DNA of 15,664 nucleotides from JAAYJM01 sp964499465 (GTDB lineage Bacteria; Bacteroidota; Ignavibacteria; Kapaibacteriales; UBA2268). Below are positions 1 through 10,200 of the stretch, piece after piece. The translations under genes and the position numbers were made by a program. How positions within the stretch are numbered: the first letter of the stretch is position 1; every line of letters begins with the position of its first letter. Location: assembly GCA_964499465.1 (NCBI GenBank), contig CAZCLJ010000084.1, forward strand, positions 1 to 15,664. Reading direction: 5' to 3'. The notes under the pieces are model-generated. The model worked only from the letters and a program-made list of their open reading frames with translations. It searched no databases and was not told where the DNA came from.

Positions 1-78
1 TTAGCAAGGAGTTGTGAGATTCTTCGCTGCGCTTCAGAATGACAGATTATATTACAATTATTGTTAGCGGTTTGGTAT
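1..78. repeat. Partial copy of a MITE-like inverted-repeat element
   Basis: Bases 1-44 (TAGCAAGGAGTTGTGAGATT at the start, ending AATGACA) match, with substitutions, the reverse complement of the left arm and loop of the complete element at 11826-11976. The match continues after a 21-base AT-rich spacer as AGCGGTTTGGTAT at 66-78, against AGCAACTTGGTAT in the complete copy. One half is therefore present and the other half lies outside the window. No transposase is associated. That it is mobile is inferred only from the second copy. Confidence 0.6.
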
Positions 79-137
79 TAAATAAAGTCTTCTTTTATCT
101 GGGAGTTACCAATGACATCGCTATTTTTTACTCCCAA

Positions 138-215
138 AACTTTACGAAAGTTAAGAAACTTTCGCAAAGTAATAAGATTAGTACTTTTGTAAAGTTTCTT
201 AACTTTGCGAAAGTT
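138..215. repeat. Four-unit palindrome cluster (AACTTTnnnAAAGTT)
   Basis: Four imperfect palindromes of the form AACTTT-N3-AAAGT occur as two pairs. The 33-base left arm (138-170) is an inverted copy of the right arm (183-215) with 27 of 33 positions matching. The mismatches fall in the three-base centres of the units. The cluster could fold as two small hairpins on each side or as one long cruciform. A further unit of the family lies at 12191-12204. It lies downstream of the 319-855 gene but has no T-run typical of an intrinsic terminator. Confidence 0.75.
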
Positions 216-318
216 TATACTTATGTCATCTCCATTTAAATGAAGTACTTGCATTATCAGTGGTTTGAAATGACAAGACTGCGAAATAGCAAACTACGTT
301 TAACATATAGCTTACTTT

Positions 319-855
319 TCATTTACCCAAAAAACTTATATTCCTTCTACTTGCAATTTCTTTGATTACTTCATTTATTTTCTGAATTTCTGAAAAGTCG
401 AAGTAGTCTATAGGGAGTTTGTATTGCGGTTTGTTTTTTAAATCAAAGAAAAATATTGCTGCTTTGTATTCGATTGCTGCAACATTATCCCAATTTAATA
501 CAACTGTTTTAATCCAAATATCTCTTTTTAATACAATATCTTGTTCACTAATCTTTAAATATGCTTTGCCAATAATATTTTGAAGTGGTTTGCCAAATCC
601 AGAAAAAATCTGCAAAACTCCGATAATCAATAGGGCAAAGGAAAAGAACCAATGAAATGGATAGTTTGAAGATGGTTCATTTGCAACACCAAATGCAGCA
701 CACAATTTATCTAAAAACCAGTCAAAAGATGAAAAAGAGCCATTGTCAATAATTTCAAACATAATCAGAAATAAAGCAACTGTAGTAATGAATATTCCGT
801 AGAAAATACCTAATTTGGAATTTTTGCTTTCGTAAAATTCTTTATAGTATTCCAT
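319..855 (-). CDS. Hypothetical two-helix membrane protein with possible PH-like C-terminus
   Basis: A 178-residue protein that I do not recognise as a named family. It has two clear hydrophobic helices, at about residues 15-36 and 67-87, separated by a roughly 30-residue loop containing FDWFLDKL. No signal peptide is visible, so it is probably an inner-membrane protein. Residues about 98-168 are soluble and read as beta strands followed by a final helix. The pattern is YLKISEQDIVLKR, then VVLNWDNVAAIEY, then EIQKINEVIKEI, which resembles bacterial PH-like domains that follow paired membrane helices. That comparison is by eye only. The ATG at 855 is the only sensible start. The region upstream is very AT-rich with no strong Shine-Dalgarno sequence, which is normal in this phylum. 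It stands alone between repeat tracts, so context gives no function. Confidence 0.75.
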   Translation of the reverse strand: MEYYKEFYESKNSKLGIFYGIFITTVALFLIMFEIIDNGSFSSFDWFLDKLCAAFGVANEPSSNYPFHWFFSFALLIIGVLQIFSGFGKPLQNIIGKAYLKISEQDIVLKRDIWIKTVVLNWDNVAAIEYKAAIFFFDLKNKPQYKLPIDYFDFSEIQKINEVIKEIASRRNISFLGK

Positions 856-938
856 CTCGCAATTCCAAAAAAAAATGCAAATTAAAAAAATTTTATAAAA
901 GAAAAAAAGGATTTTGCAAACTCGGTTTTGAGATATGA

Positions 939-975
939 TACACTCCTTCCCAAGTTCAACTTGGGAAGGAGTGTA
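939..975. repeat. Perfect 37-base palindrome
   Basis: Two 18-base arms are perfectly complementary around a single central C at 957. The core of each arm is CTCCTTCCCAAGTT and its complement. The same core recurs at 12490-12518. No T-run follows on either strand, so it is not an obvious intrinsic terminator. It is the first structure downstream of the giant gene's three heptamer arrays. It may be a dispersed REP-like element, a transcription stop that does not need a U-tract, or a protein-binding site. Confidence 0.85.
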
Positions 976-978
976 GGC

Positions 979-1041
979 GGTTTATGGTTTTCGGTTTTCG
1001 GTTTATGGTTTATGGTTTATAGTTTATAGTTTTCGGTTTAT
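979..1041. repeat. Heptamer tandem array 1 (GGTTTAT/GGTTTTC), nine units
   Basis: Nine consecutive 7-base units: six end in TTTAT and three in TTTTC, and the first base is G or A. It begins three bases after the 939-975 palindrome. Units differ by point changes only, and no insertions break the register. Confidence 0.9.
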
Positions 1042-1150
1042 GGTAATTAAGTCATTAGTCATTAAGTCATTAGTCATTAGTCATTAGTCACTAGTCATTA
1101 GTCATTAGTATTTTTCTTCTACCAATGACCAATGACTAATTACCATAAAC
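1036..1150. repeat. Inverted repeat enclosing heptamer array 2
   Basis: GTTTATGGTAATTAAGTCATT (1036-1056) is matched in inverted orientation by 1131-1150 (AATGACTAATTACCATAAAC), with only one A inserted in the left arm. The arms overlap the end of array 1 and the start of array 2. The right arm lies just before array 3. The arrays are therefore not independent stretches: part of one unit sequence has been copied in inverted orientation on the far side. Confidence 0.8.
1051..1107. repeat. Heptamer tandem array 2 (GTCATTA), nine units
   Basis: Nine copies of GTCATTA. There is one extra A after the second unit (1065) and one variant unit, GTCACTA, at 1087-1093. The array is followed by GTA and a short T-rich spacer. 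Confidence 0.9.
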
Positions 1151-1154
1151 ATAA

Positions 1155-1217
1155 TCAATTGTCAATTATCAATTGTCAATTATCAATTGTCAATTATCAA
1201 TTATCAATTATCAATTA
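1155..1217. repeat. Heptamer tandem array 3 (TCAATTA/TCAATTG), nine units
   Basis: Nine 7-base units. The first six alternate TCAATTG and TCAATTA, giving a 14-base higher-order repeat, and the last three are TCAATTA. The array ends eight bases before the stop codon of the giant surface-protein gene, so it occupies that gene's 3' untranslated region. Confidence 0.9.
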
Positions 1218-1225
1218 ACCAACAG

Positions 1226-4200
1226 CTATTTATCCACAATCATAAACGAAGAAACTTTCTTACCTCCAGAACTCAATACAATATTATACATTCCGCTTGA
1301 CAAATTGCTTGCATCAAAGTTTATTCTGTGTATTCCTTTTGAATAAACGTTGTTTCCAATGCTTGCAACTAATTCGCCTGTGCTTGTATAAATCTGTATT
1401 TCTGCGTTTGCTTCGTCTGTTAAGCTAAATTCAAATATAGTTGAATTTGTTACTGGATTTGGAATGTTTTTAATTGACATTTCAAGTTCGGATTCATTTA
1501 TACTTGCTTTAGCCAGATAAATAGCATTGGATTTGTAGTAAAGTTCGTTTTGTTCTGAATTATTCGTTAATTCATTTATGCTGGATATTGAAATATTTTG
1601 CAAAGTGTTGTTATTAAGTAGCTTTACATTTAATATTTCATTATCAACAGCTCCGTCAGTAGCGGGAGTAAATTCATCGTTTCCCCAAATTGTAACTGCC
1701 GCAACTCCATTATGGACTGCACCAGCGCCAATCAACTCATCTTTCAGATTATAAACACCGATTTCATTCCCATTTGCAATTCCATTTAATTCTAGAATTA
1801 AAGTAGCAGAATTTCCAGTGCTTGTGTATTTTGGTTTTAAGAGTTTTGCATGAGGAGTAAGATTATCAGCAAGTGCTTTTCGAGCGGAGTTGGCAGGATA
1901 AGTTAAAGTTGAGGCATTATTTAAATACAAATAGTATCCTTCACCTTCATTCATATTGCCTAAAGTATTTAATCCGAAAGCAGGGAAATAAATACCGCCA
2001 GTATTGTTTTTGCATAAAGTAAGATTAGTTCCTACGCTTGCAAGTGCAATATCTGGAGACATTGGGCTGTTTCTGTAATATGCCGATAGATTCCAGCCGG
2101 CTATCAGATTGATAGGGGTGTTTTGAGGAACAACTGGAGCACCGGTTATTTCCAGCAAGCTATTCGCAGACATATTTGCTAAATATCCGTGGGCAACATT
2201 CCAATCACCAATAGTATTGATATTAAAAGCAGGGTTAAACATTTCGCCAGCACCATTTTTAACAATATTAACATTTTGAGTAATATCATTAAAGACACTT
2301 GGCATAAGAGCATCTTCTGGAACAATATTGCTTGAAACAATGTTCCAGCCGGTGCTAAGATTAATTTGCATTGTTTGAGGAACTATGACGTTTAAGCCAG
2401 ATAAAATAGTAAATCCACCAATTTGATAATCTTCAGGTCCTATAGAATATGTAGCAGTAGCATTGTATTCAACATAAGCAAGAGCATCCCAAACCCTAAA
2501 TGAAAACACTTCACCGACAGTAAATCCATCTTTAATTGTGGTTTCTAAATTATCGCCCCAAACAATAATGCCAAGGTTACTACCGTTCCAAACACCATAA
2601 CCGGCGCAGTGCCATTCACCTGGTGTTCTTTGATAGAACAATCCAATAGCATCACCAGCAACGAACGCGCGATTTCCAATCATCGGGTTAATATTGGCTG
2701 GAACAATAACAGTAGCATAATTTCCTGTTTCTGTTATTACTTCCCAGGGAACAGTAACTTCTTCAGCAGTTGTAAATGACCAAACTGCTGACCATTGGCT
2801 TGAAGCACCTTCATTATTGCTTGCTTTTACCCGCCAGTAATATGTAGTTTCATAATTCAAATCAATAGTTACATTATAGAAATTGTCAGAACTAAATGCA
2901 TCAACAACTGATGTTGCAAAGTTTGATACTGTAGAAACCTGAATCTGATATGTATCAGCATCAGTTACTTCAAGCCAGTGCAAATCAGGGTTTATTGATA
3001 CATCAACTGCTTGGTTTTCTGGTTCAGTCAAAATGGGAACATCAAGAGGAGGAATAAGTGAACCAAAACTAAACTGCATATTAGGACGGTTTGCTGAAAC
3101 GGTAACAGTTGCAGAAGTAGTACCGCACATATTTGTTTCTGTATCTGAACGGTAATAAATCACTGAGTTTGCCGGAGTTACAGTATAGTAATGCGAGGCA
3201 TTTTGAGTATATGCAGCAGGATAATTACTGAAACAGGTTTCGATTAATAAATTAGAAACGCCATCCCAGATAAATGGTTCATCGAACTGATGGAGATTCC
3301 ATCCTGCAACTGGTTGGTAAGCAGTTGTAGCTGTAAAGACAGTAGCCCAATCTGTATATTCCCAAGCCGAGACGACACTGGCAGTTGTATGCTTCATTTT
3401 GATTGTGAATCCCTGAAGTGCAGCACAGTTGTTTGGAATATAAACACTAAATGAAAGTGAATTTATTGGTCCGGCTGTTCCTCCGTTGCTGAGTAATTCT
3501 GAAGCTAAAATCAGAATTTGATGCCTTGCACTCTTATAATAGTTTCCATAAGGAGCTGGATTAGATGTGGTAGAATTATAAGAAGTACCAGTGCCAATAG
3601 TAATTATGTTTCCAGTAGAAAAAGTCCAAATACTTGACCATTGGCTTGTATTTGATACATTCGTTGCCTGAACACGCCAGTAGTATGTTGTTAAAGTTGA
3701 CAAACCAATTGGTAAAAGTTCAGAATCTGTTATTTCAGATTGATTAATAACTAAGTTGGTAAATTCTGGATTTGTAGCTACTTGCAAAGTATATGAACTT
3801 GCAGCAAATACCGGCTCCCAATCTAAAAGTGTTGATGGTGAGAGATTGGTAGAACCATTTTCGGGCGCTACTAAAATTGGTGTATCAAGTGGTCCCTCAG
3901 TAATAAAGTTCCATGTTTGTGACCAATATGCTTCCATATCAGTTGCAAAGCCCTTTACTCGCCAGTAATATAGATATGTAGTATTCAGAGATGTTGTAGG
4001 AATATAAGAAGTAGTTAATACTCCACTAACATCAAGGACAAGATTTTCGAATGTATTGTCAGTTGCAACTTGTAATATATACGATTCTGCATTTTCAATT
4101 AAAGACCAAGAGAAATTTGGATTAACAGATACTCCCACTGAACTATTAGCCGGAGTATAAAGGAAAGGTGGTGGTAATTGATTTGTTATATCTAATTCGT

Positions 4201-7200
4201 AAGCACCAATAGTAGGTGGATTAACTCTCACATTTCCAATTATATCGAACATTACATCATCAATATAAACACCGGCTGCCGGTAATGGCGATGTTGCTGT
4301 TAAGTTTAAATCTGTATTGCTAATAAATTCCGGATTTAAATCAATTGATTGTAAGTCCATACCTGTTGCTGTTTGCCAAGCTGCCAGTGATAATCTTTGT
4401 TCGGAAAGATAGCCCAGAACTCCGAAAAGACCAGTAGCATAGTAATCATTATAATCTATTGTAGCAAAAGGAGCAGATGCAACTGAATAAATAGCATAAG
4501 AATTTGAACCGGTTAAACCTTCGAGTGAATTTGAAAATACATTGTTGCGAACATCAAGATTTGTTACTGCTGATGCAGATACTAAAAAGGCAGCAGATAA
4601 TGTTGCGGTTGTGCCTAAATCGGGTGGCTGCTGACCGAATAAATTTACGCTATTGAACCAAATCTTATGATTGCTACCACCAGCTATTCTAATACCGAAT
4701 GGATTATATGTTGTGCTTGTAGCACTATAATTACGGGTGGTTAAATCAAAAATGACATTATTTACAATAGTAATATCAGTGTTGCCGGTAGCAGTTGAAA
4801 TATTTACTCCATAAGCACCGTATCCAGATGAATTTGTTTGCTTAAAGGTATGGATTGTGTTTCCGGAAACTAATGCAAAAGCATTATTTTGCCCAAGTTC
4901 AACACCAGTTATGCTAATACCGGAATTCAAAGTAAGATTGAAGATATGATTGCCTTCAATAACCGGGGCAGCATTATTCTGTAAATCTACACCACGTAAT
5001 CCCACGTAATAATCAGGATTTTCTGAACCGATAATATTTCTGGCAATGTAAAGTCCTTCATTATGCTCTGTAGCATTACCTCTAACTAAAATAGAATAAT
5101 AACATCTCTGAATATTATTTTCTATAATTGAAAGGTTGTCATTATTAGGACCAATTGATGATGTTGAAAGAGCAGTAGTCCCTACGTGAATACCGAATGA
5201 AGTAGTATAAGTGGTAGAACTACCTATAATATTACAATTACGAATAGTAACATCTTCGCAGCCAAGTCCCAGAGCCAAACTAATTAGACGAACTACAGCA
5301 GAAGCGGTTTCACTGTTACTATTAATAATTGTTAAATTATTTCCTTCTAATCCTTCAATTCTTCCATCAAGAATGAATCTGTCAGCGCCGTGAATATTAA
5401 TTACACCATTATTAAAATTACCGCTAATTGTTCTGTTCTCATCACTTGGTTTAACGGTTAAGAAATAACCACCTTCGCCAATTTCATTCCATTGATATAT
5501 ATCAGCCGGAGATTCTAGCTCAAGATCGCTAATAATATGGAATTCTGTATTTCCACTTAAACCAAGCAAACCAACTGCATTAAAAGCATCATTTAAAGTA
5601 GCATAATCACCACCAGTTCCAACAGTATAAATTCCGTTGAAAGGTGCTCTGATTTGCCTGTTTCCCGGAGGTGCCGGAACTAAAGGCGTGTAATCTTCGG
5701 ACTCGATTGTAATTTCAGAACATTCAGCATCAACAAAATTATCAATGGTAGCAGTTGGTGAAATTGAATAAGTAAGCCAGAAATAGTTCATACCGGGTAA
5801 AAGTTCCAGACTTCCAGTAATTGAAAAGATTTCATCTAAATCTGTTATTGTTGTCCCAAATTGGTTTTCCGTTGAAAATACCTGAGAAGGACCAGTATAG
5901 AAGAGCTTTGCATTAACTAAATCAGTTTCAGGATTTGTAGTTCCTAATGTTGAAAAATCGAAATTAGTTACTGTTAAAGGATTTTCAATTCCTTCAGTAG
6001 CAATTAAAACTCTGATAACCACAGCATCTTCCTGAGCCAATAGGACTGGGTCTGTGGTTGGTTGTTCGCAGGTTGTGTAATTTACAGTCATTAATCCTGA
6101 AGCATCAACTTCATAAGCGCCGATTGTTGGAATAATATATCTTTCTACTCCGAGGAAATCATATTGAACAAGAGGAATTGCAACTCCAGCTAATATTAAA
6201 GGAGTTACATCCTGAGGCATTAAATCATCATCACTTGTAAAATATGGGTTTAGAGACATTGAATTTAAATCCTGCAAAGTGGCTGCCTGCCAAGCTTCGA
6301 AAGATAAATGCTGAGTGCCGTTAATGTATCCAAGTACTCCGTAAGGACCATCTACGTAGTAGTCGTTATTGTCAATCATACTATAATTAGAGGCAGCAGC
6401 AGCAGAATACACTGCATAGCTTGTTGAACCTTCCAAACCAACAAGAGAATTAGAGAAAACATTATTACGAACATCAAAACCGCTTGAAGCTGAAGAAGTT
6501 AATATCAAGCATGCTGACATTGTTCCGCTTGTACCTGTATCGGGTGGTTGTTCGCCATATAGATTTACACTATTAAACCAAATCTTTAAGTTGGTTCCAC
6601 CTGCTATTCTTATTCCGAAAGGATTGTATAAAGTGCTTGTTGCACTGTAGTTTCTTGATAGAATATCATAAATAACATTATTAACAATCATTAGATTATC
6701 ATTACCAGTAGTTAAGCTCATCAGGATACCAGTAGTCCCGTAAGTTGAAGTTCCTTGCTGCCTTAAGCCGTGAACTCTGTTGGCGTTAATCAGGGCATTA
6801 GCACAATAAGAACCAATCTGAATTCCTGCGACATAAGTGCTAACGGTGCCTTCCATTACTCTTATATTAAACACGTGATTATGAGAAACTTCAGGTGCAT
6901 CGCACATCTGAATATTTACTCCATTCAATCTAATATAACTATCTGGCTCTTCAGAACCAATTTCGTTCTTAGTGATTAATAAATTTTGAATATAATTAGC
7001 GGTAGCACCACGTGCAAAAATACCATAATAGCATCTTTTTACTGTATTATTTTCAATAGTAATGTTTGACATATCATAACCTGCTGCAGTTGTGCCAAGC
7101 GTAGTTCCACCGACAAAAATACCAAATGAAAGTGTTTCTGTGGGTGAACCACCAATTATATTGCAATTTTTTATCGTAATATCTGAGCAACCTTGTCCTT

Positions 7201-10200
7201 CACCAAGCGAGAGCACTCTGACTGCTGCAGAAGCATCTTCTGTGTAATTATTTTGAATTGTTAAATCCTGCGTTTCTTCTTCACCAACACTGCCATCAAT
7301 AATCACGCGGTTTGCAGCACTAATGACAATTACGCCGTTTTCAACTGTTCCCTGAATAGTATAAATTCCAGTCGGTTTGATTGTTATATAATAACCACCT
7401 TCACCTGTTTCTTCCCATTGATTTAAAACTGCTTCGGCGGGTTCAGTAATATCGCTAATAATACTAAATTGTAAATTACCGCGTAATCCAAGTAATGCAA
7501 TATCAGCGAAAGCTGCATTTAAATTGGGATAGAATCCACCCTCACCAACGGTATAAGTTCCAATCATTTTGTCGCGAATCATTCGGTTTCCTTCAGGTGC
7601 AGTTACATTGGGAGTACGTGGTAGCCCGTCACAAGTTAGAGCAGCACATTCTGCATCAATAACATTAAACTCCGCTGCAGTAGCTGAAATTGAATAAGTT
7701 AGCCAGAAATAATTATTTCCGGGATTTAACCCCTGATTTCCATCAATAACAAAAGGAGTGGAAACATCTGCAACAGTTGAACCGAACTGGTTATCAGTTG
7801 AAAAAACGCTTGAAGAACCTGTATAGAACATTTTAGCATTTGTAACATCGCTGGCATTTGTTGTTCCATTTGAATTTAATGTAAAACTGGTTACGCTTAT
7901 TGGATTATCAATTCCGTCAGTTGTAACCTGTATTCTTATTATTGCCTGGTCCTGGTCACCACTAAAAACAGAAGCTGGAGTTGCAAGAGCTACTTCGCTG
8001 GAAACGTATTCCATACCACCAGTTATAACAACTTCATAAGCCCCGATAGTTGGCGGAGAATTTCTTTCGGTTCCCAAAATATCTATTGGAACCAATGCAA
8101 TATACTCACCTGCAAAAATAAGTGGTGATACTGCTGTTGGTAATAAATCATTTTCTGCAGTAAATAGCGGGTCTGTTGAAATTGAATTTAAATCCTGCAA
8201 ACTTATTTCCTGCCAAGCTTCTAATGTTGTTTTATTATTGTCTGTAGAATATGATGAGCCGATATGCCCTAAAACACCATAAGTTCCTGAAACGTAGTAA
8301 TCATTATAATTTATATTAGAGAAAGTTTCTGATGAACCAATTACACAAATAGCATAAGAATTTGAATTTTCAAGACCTACGAGAGAATTTGAAAATACAT
8401 TGTTTCTTATGTCTAATCCAGTTACTCCGGTGGCTGTAACAATCAAACAGGCAGAAAGAGTTCCAGCTGTGCCTAAACCTTCAGGTTGCGTTCCGTAAAG
8501 GTTTACACTGTTGAACCATACTTTATGGCCAGTGCCACCAACAATTCTAATGCCGAAAGGATTATAAGTTGTGCTGGTTGCACTGTAATTTCTTGTCGTC
8601 AAATCATAAATAACATTATTTACGATATAAATATCGGTATTACTTGTTGCAGTTGAAATATTTATTCCAATTGCACCGTAACCACTTGAATTTTGCTGGC
8701 TTAAACTATGGATTATGTTGTTTGCTATAATTGAGCCGGCACAACCTGCTCCCATATCTATACCTATAACACTACCACCTGTTGTCAGTCGTTGATTATA
8801 AATATGATTATTAACAACCTGAGTATTTGTAACATAAGATATATCTATACCTTTTAAAGAAACATAGTTTTCAGGATATTCATCACCTATTGAATTATTG
8901 CTGATAATAATATTATCGCAATAACCGGCAGAAGCACCACTGACATAGATACCATAATAGCATCTTTTTACAATATTATCAGTTATTGTAATATAGTTGT
9001 TATGCTGTCCTGTGCCTGATGAAGTAATTGATGTTCCGGCTACATAAATACCCATAGATGTGGTATAAGTTGGACTGCCACCGATGACAATACAATTTTT
9101 AACAGTAACATTTTCGCAGCCGGCATTTTCACCTAAACTCATTAAGCGAATAGCGGCAGAAGCAGCTGTTGTAAAATAATTCTGAACTGTTAAATGATTA
9201 CCTTCGTTATCAATACTACCATCAATAGTAACTCTGTCGGCACCGTTTAAGACGATAACACCATTAGCAAATTCACCGCTAATAATATAATCGCCGGTTG
9301 TAGCAATAGTTAAGGTATAGCCAGTGCCATCAACTTCCTGCCAAGGATTTATAATAGCAGGGCTTGGCAAAATGATATCGCTTACAATACTTAATGTTAC
9401 ATCACCAGATAAGCCAAGAACATTGATATCATCTATTGCCTGAATTAAATCACTATAAAAGCCATCAGTTCCTACTGTAAAAGTTCCAGCCATTGGACTT
9501 CTTATCATACGTGAGCCGACAGGGGCAGTTACTTCTGGAACTCGGGCTATTCCATCGCAGGTTAATGAAATACATTCTGCATCTACCACATCAAATAAAG
9601 TGGCAGTAGGAGAAATTGAATATGTTAGCCAAAAGTAGTTAGTTCCGGGATTCAATGACTGAAATCCAGTGATTTCAAAGGGGGTCGAAATATTGTAAAC
9701 TGTGCTTCCGAATTGATTTTCAGTTGAAAAAATTCCGTTATTTCCAGTAAAAAATAATTTTGCATTAACTACATCATTTGCACTCGTTGTTCCGTTTGAG
9801 TTCAACGAAAAACTGCTTACACCAATAGGATTATCAATACCTTGAGTAACTACTTCTATACGAATAATTACCTGGTCTTCAGCGCCTTGGAATATTGGAG
9901 TAGTAATTGGATGAGTAACAGTACTGGACGAATAAGTCATATTTCCACCAGATTCTAATTCATAAGCCCCGATTGTTGGTGGAGAATTCCTCTCATTGCC
10001 CAGAATATCCAACGGAACCAAAACATTATACTCACCTGACAGTGCAAGGGGTGAGTAATCAAAAGGTAATAAATCAGTATTTGACGTAAATAGCGGGTCT
10101 GCTGATATGGAATTTGCATCCTGAAGAGTTGCTGCCTGCCAGTCAGCTAATGTTATCTTGTTATTCGTAACTGAATAAGGTGAGCCAAGATGACCAAGTA

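Noticed and set aside
39..239. Open frame of 66 codons on the plus strand
   Set aside because: It starts inside the partial MITE-like repeat and reads through the AACTTT palindrome cluster; the protein is low complexity with no recognisable feature.
939..975. Palindrome as an intrinsic terminator for the giant gene
   Set aside because: No T-run follows it on the minus strand and it lies about 250 bases beyond the stop, so it is listed only as a repeat.
979..1217. Possible CRISPR array
   Set aside because: Units are 7 bases with no spacers and there are no cas genes; this is a set of simple tandem repeats.
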